Counted from the first letter of the stretch, positions 43,719 through 53,275 are shown. The stretch is 64,000 nucleotides of DNA from Nocardia jiangxiensis NBRC 101359 (GCF_000308615.1 NZ_BAGB01000047.1:310001-374000), one strand, 5' to 3'. Numbers and translations are program-made. Notes: generated by a model not told the origin, from the sequence alone.

Positions 43719-44854
43719 GCGCGCCCCCCGTCCACGATCTCGGCGGTGTGCTCACCGAGCCGGGGCGCCGGTCCGGCCACCCGCCCCGGTGTGCGCGAGA
43801 ACCACGTCGGCACACCGGGATAACGCACCGGCCCGTACGGAGCCTCGACGGTTTCGAAGAATTCCGCCGAGTTCAGATGCGGATTGTCGAACAGCTCGTC
43901 CAGCGTGCGCACCGGCGCGCACGGGATGTCCCGCGAACGCAGCAGTTCGAGCCAGTCGTGCGTGGTTCGCTCGGCGAAGGTCTCCCCCAGCAGCGCGTAC
44001 ACGGTATCGATGCGTTTCGCGCGCTGGGCGAGCGTGGCGAATTCCGGTCCGGCCCAGGGAGGTTGCACCGCGTCGACGAACGCCGCCCACTGTTTGTCGT
44101 TGTAGACCAGCGCGGAGATGTACCCGTCCTTGGTCCGGTACGGCCGCCGATTGCGGTCCACCGCACGGTGATACACCGCCGGTCCCAGCTGCGGCGAGAA
44201 CATCGCGCCGTTGGCATGTTCGACGAGCAGGAACGCCGCCATGGTCTCGAACATGGCGACCTCCACCTCCTGGCCTTCGCCGGTGCGTTCGCGATGGAAC
44301 AGCGCCATCGTCGTCGCGTACAGCGCGGTCAGTCCGGCGACCTTGTCGGCCATGATGGTGGCGACGTAACCCGCTGTGCCGGTGAGCTGTTCCTGCACCG
44401 AGGGCAGTCCGCACTCGGCCTGGATGGTGTCGTCGTAGGCGGTCAGATCCGCATCGGTGCCGCGGCGGCCGTATCCGTAGCAGTTGGTGTACACGATGGC
44501 GGGATTGATCGCGCTGACCGCCTCGTAGTCGAAGCCGAGTTGGGCGATCGCCTTGCCGCGCATGGAATGGATGAACACATCGCCCTCGCGGATCAGCTCC
44601 CGCAGCGCCCGCTTGCCCTCCGGCGACCGCAGATCCAGTACCACACTGCGTTTTCCGCGGTTGACGTTCACGAACACCCCGCCCATGCCGGGTTCGGGCC
44701 CGGCGGAGATGTACCGTGTGTTGTCCCCGGCGGGCGGTTCTATCTTGATCACATCCGCGCCCATATCCGCCATGATCTGCGTGCAGTACGGCCCCATGAC
44801 CATCGCCGTCAGATCGATGACTCGCACTCCCGACAGCGGACCGCTGTGCGTCAT
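43715..44854 (-). CDS. CaiB/BaiF family (class III) CoA-transferase
   Basis: This 379-residue protein begins LSGVRVIDLTAMVMGPYCTQIMADMGADVIKIE. It has the expected catalytic aspartate at Asp141 in TAYDDTIQAECG and the C-terminal IPCAPVRTLDELFDNPHL. It is the second CaiB-like protein in the window and is not a close copy of the one at 16752. It heads the minus-strand operon ending at 41682. The degraded tnpB element begins within about 75 bases upstream, where this operon's promoter should be. Confidence 0.9.
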   Translation of the reverse strand: MTHSGPLSGVRVIDLTAMVMGPYCTQIMADMGADVIKIEPPAGDNTRYISAGPEPGMGGVFVNVNRGKRSVVLDLRSPEGKRALRELIREGDVFIHSMRGKAIAQLGFDYEAVSAINPAIVYTNCYGYGRRGTDADLTAYDDTIQAECGLPSVQEQLTGTAGYVATIMADKVAGLTALYATTMALFHRERTGEGQEVEVAMFETMAAFLLVEHANGAMFSPQLGPAVYHRAVDRNRRPYRTKDGYISALVYNDKQWAAFVDAVQPPWAGPEFATLAQRAKRIDTVYALLGETFAERTTHDWLELLRSRDIPCAPVRTLDELFDNPHLNSAEFFETVEAPYGPVRYPGVPTWFSRTPGRVAGPAPRLGEHTAEIVDGGRA

Positions 44855-44927
44855 CGGGAATCCGCCTTGGATACTCCGTCATTCACGGCGGAGAAGACAG
44901 GATGAACGCGTCGTTTGTGGTGCATGA

Positions 44928-45824
44928 CAAATTCTTTCACAGTCAAAGGGTGGTCGCCCGAAGGTGAAGTCCCGCAGGACTTCCCTGCCGTCGTTGGAGT
45001 ACACGAAACGAGCGTTCTCGCTTCGTGAGAGTCGTCTGATACTGCCCAAGGGCATCACGATCCCGGTCGTCTGGTCGCGAGAATTGCCATCCGAGCCGAG
45101 AGCGGTCCGCGTCAGCAGGAACAGTCTCGGGCATTGGTATGCCTCCTTCGTCGTCCGCCGCCAGACCACAGCCCCTCGACGCGGCCGGGGTGGCATCGGG
45201 ATCGACTGGGGTGTGACCACCGCGGCGACGACCACCGACCCAACCTTCGATTTGCCTCATCTCGGTCACCGCAGGCGATGCGCCGCCAAGTTGGCGAAAG
45301 CACAACGCACGATGGCCCGGCGTCACCGCAAGGCACGCCCTCAGTCGCGGGGCTACATCGACGCCAAGCGACAAGCCGCCCGACTGGCGAAGAAAGCCGC
45401 CCGGCGAACCGTCCACGACTCCCGAGTATGGGCCGAACATGTTGTCGACCAACATGATCTGATCGCCATCGAGGACTTCAAGCCGAAGTTTCTGGCCAAG
45501 TCGACCATGGCGCGTAAGGCGGCTGACGCTGCGATCGGTGCGGCCAAGCGCGAACTTGTCGAGCGTGCCGTGCGGGCCGGGCGGAAGGTGGTGATGATCC
45601 GGCCCGCGTACACGACAACGACGTGCAGTCGATGTTTCGCGAGAACCAAGCGACTCGAACTGCACGAGAGAGACTTCCGGTGCGCAGACTGCGGCTACGC
45701 CGACAGTCGGGACCGGAACGCTGCCAGAGTGATTCCGGCCGTGGCAGAACGGGGCCACGTCGGTGTCGAGGATGTCGGACAATCGGATCACCTCCTCCGG
45801 GTGGACGGTCCGGTTGCGGTCTGA
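44928..45824 (+). pseudogene. 5'-truncated tnpB
   Basis: From a GTG at 44964 a 286-residue frame keeps the TnpB RuvC residues Asp81 (GIDWGVTT), Glu in AIEDFKPKF and Asp in DSRDRNAARV, and a zinc finger (CSRC...CADC). Compared with the complete TnpB at 13034, about the first 104 residues, including the N-terminal helix-turn-helix, are missing. An in-frame TGA at 44925 prevents a longer reading. A few in-frame codons before 44964 (GRPKVKSRR) still resemble TnpB. It is most likely a remnant. Confidence 0.85.
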
Positions 45825-45832
45825 GCTGGAAA

Positions 45833-45854
45833 TCTCCCGCCTTCAGACGGGAGA
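45833..45854 (+). ncRNA. Right-end hairpin of the second tnpB element
   Basis: TCTCCCG (45833-45839) pairs with CGGGAGA (45848-45854) around an eight-base loop, nine bases after the tnpB stop. This is the usual place of the 3' hairpin of the guide RNA and of the transposon right end. Whether it is still transcribed is unknown. Confidence 0.45.
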
Positions 45855-46011
45855 ACCGTTAAATGCGTCCTCCACGTTCGGACGGACGCCGGAATCGAGG
45901 GTGTCGCGGGCGCAGGATGACGGTGCGGCCGAGCGGTACTCAGCGCGCAGCGCGGCGGGACGGACTATCGCGGGCCGGTCCCGGTGGCGCGTCTGTCAGA
46001 GTATCGGATTA

Positions 46012-46025
46012 ATCCTTGCAAGGAT
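46012..46025. promoter_or_regulatory. ATCCT-N4-AGGAT operator before the ligase operon
   Basis: ATCCTTGCAAGGAT is a perfect 14-base palindrome 27 bases before the ligase start, followed by AGTAA. The pattern AATCCT-N4-AGGATAG recurs on both sides of the GntR gene (58610 and 59836), implying control by that regulator. Confidence 0.65.
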
Positions 46026-46052
46026 AGTAAAGATACTGATATCAAAGGGAGC

Positions 46053-47588
46053 GTGGAAAGTAGCACCGGCGCGGCGTCCCAGCGCAACAGTCCGGGCACG
46101 ATCGCGCGGGTGCTGGACACCGCATTGCGAACCCGTCCGGACTCCCCCGCGATCGAGGCGGCCTCGGGCATCTGGTCATATGCCGAACTGAACGAGCGGG
46201 CCGATCGCGCCGCCGGCGCACTATGGTCGCTCGGCGTGCGTCCGGGCGACCGCGTGGCGGCCTGTCTGCCCAATGACCTGGACATCGTTGCCGCCTTCCA
46301 CGGCGTCGCGCGCATCGGCGCGATCTGGGCGGGCATCGGCGAGGCGCTGTCCGAGAGCGAGCAGACCGGACTGCACGAGACCTGCGCACCCACGGTCCTG
46401 CTGGCCGGAGAACGCTGCCGCACAGACGTTCCCGGCCGCATCGATGCTCCCCGATGGGCCGACCTGCTCGACCGCGCCGACCCGGCCCCGACGATTACCC
46501 CGGACCCGCACGATCCCGCGGCCATCGCCTTCACCAGCGGCACCTCGGGACGCCCGAAAGCCGTGGTGCACAGCCACCACAACCTCCTGCTGCCGGGCGC
46601 GACACTGGTCGAGACCCGCGGCTGGGGACCGGAGCTACGCAAGGGCGACAGCTTCCCCCTGACCATCCTGAACCTCATGGTGCTGTCCACCCTGCTCACC
46701 GCGCAGGCGGGCGGCTGCGCGGTCATCATGGACCGCCGCGACGTCGACGGCGTCGCGGACTGGATCAGCACCCGGCGCGTGACGGTCTGGAACGGCGCAC
46801 CCGCGCAGGTCTTCGATCTGGCGCGACGACCGCACCTGGATCTCGGTTCCCTGCGAGAGGTCTGGAGCGGCGGCGGTGACGCAGGCGAGAACCTGTTCGC
46901 CGATTTCGCCGCCGCGCACGGCATAACCCCCAGAGCCACATACGGACTCACCGAAGCCCCGGCGGTCGTCTCGATCGACCCCGTCGGCCACGAGCGACGT
47001 TCCCGGGCGAGCGGGCAACTGCTCCCGCAGTACGACGTCGCGGCCTACGACGATGCAGGCAAGCGACTTCCGCCCGGGGAACTCGGCGAACTGTGCCTCA
47101 CCGCGACCACGACCGGACCGTACGCCGGACAGTGGCGGCCGCTCCTGGGCCATTGGGACAGCGGCAGCATCCGCCCGCCGGAACCCGGCCCGATCGCGAC
47201 CGGCGATATCGGCACCGTCGACGCCGACGGCTGGCTGACGGTGCTGGACCGCAAGAAACTGGTCATCATCCGCGGCGGGGCGAATATCTATCCGCTCGAG
47301 GTGGAGCGGATCCTCGCCGCCGATCCGAGCGTCGCCGCCGTCGCCCTGTGCCCGGTGCCGGACGAACGACTCGGCCAGCGCGTCGCGGCCCTGATCCAGA
47401 GTGCCGGCGCCACACTCGATTTCGATGCCCTGGATGCGCTGTGCCGGCGCGAGCTGGCCGGTTACAAGGTCCCCGAAATCTGGTGTGCCGTACCGGATCT
47501 GCCACGCAACGCGATGGGCAAGGTCGAGCGCACCCGGCTGCCCGAACTGCTCGACCGCCACCGGTCGCCGCACCCCCGCCCCTACTGA
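46053..47588 (+). CDS. AMP-forming acyl-CoA ligase
   Basis: The 511-residue adenylate-forming ligase has the P-loop FTSGTSGRPKAVVHSHH, ATYGLTEAPA, the hinge VLDRKKLVIIRGGANIYPLEVE and the catalytic lysine in NAMGKVERTRL. The GTG at 46053 follows AAAGGGA and places the ATCCT palindrome upstream. It opens a plus-strand operon with SDR, AcuI-like reductase, MaoC-like hydratase and a second ligase. It would activate the acid entering this second catabolic block. Confidence 0.9.
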   Translation: MESSTGAASQRNSPGTIARVLDTALRTRPDSPAIEAASGIWSYAELNERADRAAGALWSLGVRPGDRVAACLPNDLDIVAAFHGVARIGAIWAGIGEALSESEQTGLHETCAPTVLLAGERCRTDVPGRIDAPRWADLLDRADPAPTITPDPHDPAAIAFTSGTSGRPKAVVHSHHNLLLPGATLVETRGWGPELRKGDSFPLTILNLMVLSTLLTAQAGGCAVIMDRRDVDGVADWISTRRVTVWNGAPAQVFDLARRPHLDLGSLREVWSGGGDAGENLFADFAAAHGITPRATYGLTEAPAVVSIDPVGHERRSRASGQLLPQYDVAAYDDAGKRLPPGELGELCLTATTTGPYAGQWRPLLGHWDSGSIRPPEPGPIATGDIGTVDADGWLTVLDRKKLVIIRGGANIYPLEVERILAADPSVAAVALCPVPDERLGQRVAALIQSAGATLDFDALDALCRRELAGYKVPEIWCAVPDLPRNAMGKVERTRLPELLDRHRSPHPRPY

Positions 47589-47603
47589 CGATTGGGTAAG
47601 CAC

Positions 47604-48401
47604 GTGGCCGACAACGCCGCCGGACCGGAACCTCCCGGTGACACCGCCGCCCGCATGTTCGACCTGCACGATCGCGTGGCGATCGTGACGGGCGCGTCCT
47701 CGGGCCTGGGCGCGGAGGTCGCCCGAGCCCTGGCCGGACTCGGCGCGCGGGTCGCGGTGGTGGCCCGGCGACATGACCGGCTCGCGGAACTGGCCGAGGA
47801 TATCGGCGGCGCGGCGATCACCTGCGATCTGTCCGACCTGGAGGGGATCGGGCAGCTCGTGCCCGCGGTGGCCGACGCGCTCGGCCCACCGGAGATCCTG
47901 ATCAACGCCGCGGGCAACAGATTCGGCGCCGAACGCGCCGAATCCGAACCGCTCACCGATGTGCGCCGCACCATGGATCTCAATCTGATCGCGCCATTAA
48001 TGTTGGCACAGCAGGTATTTCCGCATATGTGCGAGGCCGGGCGCGGCTCGATCGTGAACGTGTCCTCGATCAGCGGGCGCGTCGGAGTGCCGGGCATTCC
48101 GCAGGCGTCCTACGCGGCGAGCAAGGCGGGCCTGTCCGGGCTCACCGCCGAACTGGCGGTGCAGTGGGCGCGGCATTCGATCCGGGTGAACACCGTGGCC
48201 CCGGGCTTCTTCCGCAGTGAGATCACCGACTCCCTCTACGACAGCGAACGCGGCGCGGAATATCTGCGCCGCAACACCCCCCTGCCCCGGCAGGCGGTCG
48301 CCGGTGACATCGCCGGGGCCATCGTATGGCTCGCCGGTGACGCGGCGGCCTATGTCACCGGCCAGACGATCGTCGTGGACGGCGGCTGGACCGCACGCTG
48401 A
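47604..48401 (+). CDS. Short-chain dehydrogenase/reductase
   Basis: The 265-residue SDR has VTGASSGLG, NAAGNRFG, a serine in NVSSISGRVG, the catalytic YAASK and a terminal VTGQTIVVDGGWTA. It probably works as a 3-hydroxyacyl-CoA dehydrogenase or ketoreductase in the operon. The start is uncertain: GTG 47604 has only a weak GGTAAG ahead of it, and a TTG at 47592 is an alternative. The gene follows the ligase by 15 bases. Confidence 0.88.
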   Translation: MADNAAGPEPPGDTAARMFDLHDRVAIVTGASSGLGAEVARALAGLGARVAVVARRHDRLAELAEDIGGAAITCDLSDLEGIGQLVPAVADALGPPEILINAAGNRFGAERAESEPLTDVRRTMDLNLIAPLMLAQQVFPHMCEAGRGSIVNVSSISGRVGVPGIPQASYAASKAGLSGLTAELAVQWARHSIRVNTVAPGFFRSEITDSLYDSERGAEYLRRNTPLPRQAVAGDIAGAIVWLAGDAAAYVTGQTIVVDGGWTAR

Positions 48402-48435
48402 GATCTGTCGACAACCAGAAAGGACCTCTCCCCCT

Positions 48436-49419
48436 ATGTTTTCCGCACTCGTGATCGACAAAACCGATGCCGGGCAGACGGTTTCCGCGACCAGCCTGGA
48501 CGAGAGCCGGCTCCCGGACGGTGACGTCACCGTCGAGGTGGAGTACTCGACGCTGAATTACAAGGACGCCCTGGCGATCACCGGATCCTCCCCGATCGCG
48601 CGCACCTTCCCGCTGGTGCCCGGCATCGACCTGGCCGGTGTGGTCACCGAGAGCAGCCACGCCGAATTCTCCGCCGGTGACCGGGTGGTGCTCAACGGCT
48701 GGGGTGTGGGCGAGAAGCATTGGGGCGGACTGGCTCAGCGCGCTCGCCTCAACGGTGACTGGCTGGTGCCGCTGCCGTCCGGATTCAGCAGCCGTCAGGC
48801 GATGGCGATCGGCACCGCGGGCTACACCGCGAGCCTGTGCGTGGAGGCGCTGCACTCCTTCGGCGTGCGACCCGAGCAGGGCGAGGTGCTGGTCACCGGC
48901 GCGACCGGGGGCGTCGGCAGTATCGCCATCGCGCTGCTCACCGCGGCGGGCTTCACCGTGGCCGCGGCGACCGGCAAAACCGCCGAGGCCGACTATCTGC
49001 GCCGGCTCGGCGCGACCACCGTCGTGGACCGCGCCGAACTCTCCGAGCGCGGCAAACCGCTACAGAAGGAACGCTGGGCCGGTGTGGTGGACACCGCGGG
49101 CAGCCAGATCCTGGCCAACGCCTGCGCGCAGACCCGCTACGGCGGTGCGGTCGCGGCCTGCGGCCTGGCGCATGGGATGGACTTCCCGTCGACGGTCGCC
49201 CCGCACATTCTGCGCGGGGTCAGCCTGCTGGGCATCGACAGTGTGATGGCGCCGCGCCCGCGGCGAATCACCGTGTGGGAGCGGCTGTCCCGCGATCTGG
49301 ACCCCGCCGCGCTGGAATCGCTGACCGAGGAGATCGCCCTGGCGGACGCCATCGGTGCGGCGAGCAGATTCATCGACGGCACGGTGCGCGGACGCATCGT
49401 CGTGGACGTCAATCGCTGA
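48436..49419 (+). CDS. AcuI/YhdH-type medium-chain reductase
   Basis: The 327-residue zinc-free MDR protein begins MFSALVIDKTDAGQTVS and has STLNYKDALAITG, the NADPH motif VTGATGGVGSIA and CGLAHGMDFPSTVAPHILRGVSLLGIDS. All are typical of the YhdH/AcuI branch, which reduces acryloyl-CoA or similar enoyl-CoA or quinone compounds with NADPH. In this operon it could reduce a short unsaturated CoA product. AGAAAGGACC lies just upstream of the ATG at 48436. Confidence 0.9.
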   Translation: MFSALVIDKTDAGQTVSATSLDESRLPDGDVTVEVEYSTLNYKDALAITGSSPIARTFPLVPGIDLAGVVTESSHAEFSAGDRVVLNGWGVGEKHWGGLAQRARLNGDWLVPLPSGFSSRQAMAIGTAGYTASLCVEALHSFGVRPEQGEVLVTGATGGVGSIAIALLTAAGFTVAAATGKTAEADYLRRLGATTVVDRAELSERGKPLQKERWAGVVDTAGSQILANACAQTRYGGAVAACGLAHGMDFPSTVAPHILRGVSLLGIDSVMAPRPRRITVWERLSRDLDPAALESLTEEIALADAIGAASRFIDGTVRGRIVVDVNR

Positions 49420-49491
49420 GAGCAACATCCGGTTCCCCGGGCCGCGCGGACGCGCCGCCCCCGGGGAACCGGGCAGAAAGGTAGAGCAGCA

Positions 49492-50712
49492 GTGAGCACT
49501 TCATCGAGCAAGGCCGGTAAGAGCAAATCCGCCGAGCCGGAGGCCGTGGAACTCGACCTGTCCGACGTGGAACCCCGAGTGGGACAACCGGTCGGCGGCG
49601 GACAACTCTGGGAACCCTGCAGCGCCTCGGACATTCGCCGCTGGGTGATGGCGATGGACTACCCCAACCCGCTGCACTGGGACCAGGAGTTCGCCCGCGA
49701 ATCCCGCTACGGCGGCATCGTCGCACCCCAATCCATCGCTGTCGCACTGGATTACGGTCACGGCGCGGCACCGGCGTGCGTGGGCCGGATCCCGGGCAGC
49801 CACCTGATCTTCGGCGGCGAGGAGTGGTGGTTCTACGGCTGCCCGGTGCGGCCGGGCGACAAACTGTTCCAGGAGCGCCGATTCCACGACTACAAGGTGG
49901 CGCCGACGAATTTCGCCGGACCCACGATGTTCCAGCGCGGCGACACCACCCACCGCAATCAGCACGGCGCGCTGGTCGCGCTCGAAAGATCCACCTCCAT
50001 CCGCTATCTCGCCGCCGAGGCCAACAAGCGCGGCATGTACGAGAACCAGCTCGGCGAACTCAAGCGCTGGACCGAGGCCGAACTCGACGAGGTCGGCCGC
50101 CTGCGCACCGAATGGCTGATCTCCAATCGACTCGGCGTCTCACCGCATTTCGACGAGGTGAAGGTCGGGGACACCCTGCCGCGCCGGGTGATCGGCCCGC
50201 ACAGCATCGCGAGTTTCACCACCGAGTACCGCGCGTTCCTGTTCAACATCTGGGGCACTTTCCACTGGGTCACCCCCGAGGGCGTCGATGATCCGTGGGT
50301 GTACCAGGATCCCGGCTGGACCGAGGGCTTCGCCTTCGACGAGGAGGGCGCCCGGATCGATCCGCGGCTACGGGACGGACTGTACGTCGGGCCCTCGCGC
50401 GGACATATCGACCAGGACAAGGCCGGGAAGGTCGGCATGGCCCGCGCGTACGGCTACGGCGCGACGATGGGCGGCTGGTGCACCGACTACCTGGCCTACT
50501 GGGCGGGTATCGACGGTCTGGTGCGGCACATCAAGTCCGATTTCCGGCTGCCCGCCTTCGAGGGCGATGTCACCTATTTCGATGCCGAGGTCGTCGGCAA
50601 GGAGCCGCAGTCGTCGTGGGGCGTGCCGCTGGTCCAGGTGAAGCTGCAACTGACCAATCAGGACGGCGGCGTGCTGGTCAAGAGCACCGCCGAGGTCGAA
50701 CTGCCGCTGTAG
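49492..50712 (+). CDS. MaoC-like double hot-dog hydratase
   Basis: The 406-residue protein has two hot-dog halves. The first (about 30-190) carries the hydratase-2-like AMDYPNPLHWDQEFA with Asp56, Asn59 and His62. The second (about 215-400) has VGDTLPRRVIGPHSIASFTTEYRAF. It fits the FAS1-like/MaoC dehydratase group that hydrates bulky enoyl-CoAs in sterol-type catabolism. The GTG start at 49492 follows GAAAGGTAG. It lies between the reductase and the second ligase of the operon. Confidence 0.85.
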   Translation: MSTSSSKAGKSKSAEPEAVELDLSDVEPRVGQPVGGGQLWEPCSASDIRRWVMAMDYPNPLHWDQEFARESRYGGIVAPQSIAVALDYGHGAAPACVGRIPGSHLIFGGEEWWFYGCPVRPGDKLFQERRFHDYKVAPTNFAGPTMFQRGDTTHRNQHGALVALERSTSIRYLAAEANKRGMYENQLGELKRWTEAELDEVGRLRTEWLISNRLGVSPHFDEVKVGDTLPRRVIGPHSIASFTTEYRAFLFNIWGTFHWVTPEGVDDPWVYQDPGWTEGFAFDEEGARIDPRLRDGLYVGPSRGHIDQDKAGKVGMARAYGYGATMGGWCTDYLAYWAGIDGLVRHIKSDFRLPAFEGDVTYFDAEVVGKEPQSSWGVPLVQVKLQLTNQDGGVLVKSTAEVELPL

Positions 50713-50728
50713 CGGCGGGAAAGGATCA

Positions 50729-52450
50729 GTGGTGGATACCGCTGCCGCACAGGATATCTCGATCGTCTCGGGGCCTCCGCTGGACAGCGAGCCCGGACTG
50801 GGCGCGCTGACCCTGCCGGGCTTTCTGCGTGAGGTCACCGAGCTGTACGGCGACCGCGAGGCCGTGGCCGGGCACAGTGGCGACGGCGTGGTGCGCTGGT
50901 CGTACACCGAGCTGTGGGAGCGCGCGATGGCGGTGGCCCGCGCGCTGCGGGCGTGCGGTGTCGGCCGGGACAGCCGGGTCGGCGTGCTGATGACCAATCG
51001 TCCCGAATGGCTCGCGGCGGTCTTCGGCGCGAGCCTGGCCGGTGGCGTGGCGGTGCCGCTGAGCACCTTCTCGACCGCGGCGGAGCTGGATCAGCTGCTG
51101 CGGCTGTCCGGCGTATCGGTGCTGTTGTTCGAAAGACAGGTGCTCAGTAGGGATTTCGCGCAGATCCTCGCCGAGCTCGAACCCGCACTCGGCCAGGCCG
51201 GACTGGGCCCGCTGCGGTCGGCGCGCTATCCGTTCCTGCGCCGGGTCGCCATGCTCGGACCGGCGCTGCCCACCGCCGCGATCGACACCTGGGACACCTT
51301 CCTGGCCCGCGGCCGCAGCGAACCCCGCGAGCTGATCGAGGCGACCGCCGCCTCCACCCGGCCGAGTGACACCGGCGTGCTGTTCTTCTCCTCCGGATCC
51401 ACCAGCGCCCCCAAGGGCGTGCTCAGCGCGCATCGCGGGGTGACCATCCAGATGTGGCGGTTCCGGCGGCTGTTCGGCTTCGGTCCCGAGGACGACGTGC
51501 GCGCCTGGGTGGCCAACGGATTCTTCTGGTCCGGGAACTTCGCGCAGGCCCTCGGCTCGACCCTGGCCGCGGGCGGATCCCTGGTGCTGCAACCGATCTT
51601 CGACGCCCCCGCGGCTCTGGAGCTGATGCAGGCCGAGCGGGTGAACTTCCCGGGCGCGTGGCCGCATCAGTGGGCCCAGCTCGAAGCCGCACCCAACTGG
51701 GACACCGTGGATCTGAGCGCCATGCGCTTCGTGGACTACCACACCCCGATCGCCCACCACCCGACCGTGTCCACGATCTGGTACGAACCCGGACGCGCCT
51801 ACGGCAACACCGAAACCTTCACCATCACAACCTGTTACCCGGCCGACACTCCGGAGCAGGTGCACGCGGGCAGCAGCGGCGTCGCGCTGCCCGGCGTGAC
51901 GGTGAAGATCGTCGATCCGATCACCGATGCGGTCACCGCGCGCGGCGAATCCGGCGAAATCTGCGTCAAGGGACCGACTCTCATGCTCGGCTACCTCGGC
52001 ACACCGCTGTCGGAGGCCCTCGACGCGGACGGCTACTTCCACACCGGTGACGGCGGGCATCTCGACGCGACCGGCAGGCTGTTCTGGGAGGGTCGCCTGA
52101 CCGACATCATCAAGACCGGTGGCGCGAACGTCTCACCACTCGAGGTGGACGAGGCGCTGATCGGCTATCCCGGCGTGAAAGTCGCTCGCACGGTGGGTGT
52201 TCCGCACGACACCCTGGGCGAGGTGGTGGTGGCCTGCCTGGTCCCGCACGAGGGCGCGACACCGGAGGCCGAAGCCATCCGCGCCCATCTGCGCGAACGG
52301 CTGGCCAGCTACAAGGTGCCTCGGCACGTGCTGTTCTTCGACGAGACGGATATCGCCCTGACCGGTAGCGCCAAGATCAAATCCAGCGATCTGCGCGCAC
52401 TGGCCGCCCGGCGACTGTCGCAGGAGGCGAATCCGTCTGCCGCGCAGTGA
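50729..52450 (+). CDS. AMP-forming acyl-CoA ligase
   Basis: The 573-residue ligase has the P-loop FFSSGSTSAPKGVLSAHRG, AYGNTETF, the hinge WEGRLTDIIKTGGANVSPLEVDE and a catalytic lysine near ALTGSAKIKSSDL. Two adjacent GTG codons (50729 and 50732) follow GGGAAAGGA; the first is used here. The protein is longer than the ligase at 46053 and not closely similar, so the operon may activate two different acids. It ends eight bases from a convergent alpha/beta-hydrolase. Confidence 0.9.
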   Translation: MVDTAAAQDISIVSGPPLDSEPGLGALTLPGFLREVTELYGDREAVAGHSGDGVVRWSYTELWERAMAVARALRACGVGRDSRVGVLMTNRPEWLAAVFGASLAGGVAVPLSTFSTAAELDQLLRLSGVSVLLFERQVLSRDFAQILAELEPALGQAGLGPLRSARYPFLRRVAMLGPALPTAAIDTWDTFLARGRSEPRELIEATAASTRPSDTGVLFFSSGSTSAPKGVLSAHRGVTIQMWRFRRLFGFGPEDDVRAWVANGFFWSGNFAQALGSTLAAGGSLVLQPIFDAPAALELMQAERVNFPGAWPHQWAQLEAAPNWDTVDLSAMRFVDYHTPIAHHPTVSTIWYEPGRAYGNTETFTITTCYPADTPEQVHAGSSGVALPGVTVKIVDPITDAVTARGESGEICVKGPTLMLGYLGTPLSEALDADGYFHTGDGGHLDATGRLFWEGRLTDIIKTGGANVSPLEVDEALIGYPGVKVARTVGVPHDTLGEVVVACLVPHEGATPEAEAIRAHLRERLASYKVPRHVLFFDETDIALTGSAKIKSSDLRALAARRLSQEANPSAAQ

Positions 52451-52458
52451 TACCGGCC

Positions 52459-53178
52459 TCAGTACGCCGCGATCTCCAGCAGCGCGTCGGTGACGGCCTG
52501 CGGTTCGGTGATCATCAGGTCGTGGCCGGTATCGATATCCCACAGCCGCCCGTGCGCCCGCGCCTTCGCGACCAACTCCGGATCGCGGGTGGCCAGGGTC
52601 GAGGTGCACACGATGTGATACTGCGGCAGCGCCCACAGCGCATCCTGATTGCGCAGGTCGAGCGGGTCCTCGAAGCACTGCCACGGATGCGCGGTCAGCC
52701 GCTCGGCCATCCAGGCCGAATCCTGCGGATCGGTGACCCCGTAGAACAGCGGGGCCTCCGGCGCGGGCAGCAGGACCAGTTCCACTCCGTCGACGGTCTC
52801 GCCCATGGGACGGGTGGACTCGATGATCGGCCCGGCGACGTCGACCAGTGACTGACCGTTCACCGGATTCGCCGCGTCCAGATAGACGATCCGGCCGATG
52901 CGCTCCACGGCGCGGTCGGCCGCGCCGGTGATCACCATGCCGCCGTAACTGTGCCCCACCAGGATCACCTCACGCAGATCCTCGTAGTGCAGCAGCGCGG
53001 CCACATCCTGAATGTGGGTCTCCAGACCTATTCCCGCCGTGCGCAGATGGGCGCGCTCGGCCAGCCCGGACAACGTCGGCGCATACACCTCGTGACCGGC
53101 CTGCTGAAGCAGTTCCCGCACGTACCGATAGCACCAGCCGCCGTGTCCGCCGCCGTGCACCAGGACAAAGGTAGCCAT
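52459..53178 (-). CDS. Alpha/beta-hydrolase, methyl-esterase-like
   Basis: The 239-residue hydrolase begins MATFVLVHGGGHGGWCYRYV, has the nucleophile elbow VGHSYGGMVI and ends with the histidine in DTGHDLMITEP. This resembles the salicylate/jasmonate methyl-esterase branch. It may open a lactone or ester, for example one made by a Baeyer-Villiger oxygenase. The ATG at 53178 follows AGGAG. A 17-bp box nearly identical to that before the ALDH operon lies nine bases upstream, so it probably has its own promoter. Confidence 0.87.
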   Translation of the reverse strand: MATFVLVHGGGHGGWCYRYVRELLQQAGHEVYAPTLSGLAERAHLRTAGIGLETHIQDVAALLHYEDLREVILVGHSYGGMVITGAADRAVERIGRIVYLDAANPVNGQSLVDVAGPIIESTRPMGETVDGVELVLLPAPEAPLFYGVTDPQDSAWMAERLTAHPWQCFEDPLDLRNQDALWALPQYHIVCTSTLATRDPELVAKARAHGRLWDIDTGHDLMITEPQAVTDALLEIAAY

Positions 53179-53186
53179 CTCACTCC

Positions 53187-53203
53187 TGAAAATTGTATTC
53201 TCT
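53187..53203 (-). promoter_or_regulatory. AGAGAATnnnATTTyCA box before the hydrolase
   Basis: On the minus strand AGAGAATACAATTTTCA differs at one base from the box at 19446. On the plus strand ATTCTC (53197-53202) is followed by TTTTGGAGAG, giving an imperfect inverted repeat. It shows that this gene shares control with units more than 30 kb away. Confidence 0.6.
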
Positions 53204-53275
53204 TTTGGAGAGAGTTTAAATACCGCACTGGTCGGTCGCCGGAAAACCGAAGACTCGGCTGCGCCCCGAGTCTCC

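Larger units (their letters stand above)
44928..45862 (+). mobile_element. Decayed TnpB-only IS200/IS605-type element
   Basis: The fragment retains the 3' two-thirds of tnpB and a right-end hairpin, ending near CCGTTAA (45857-45862). The left end is lost. No tnpA is present. The two tnpB genes in the window are clearly different, so they arrived independently. Confidence 0.6.
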
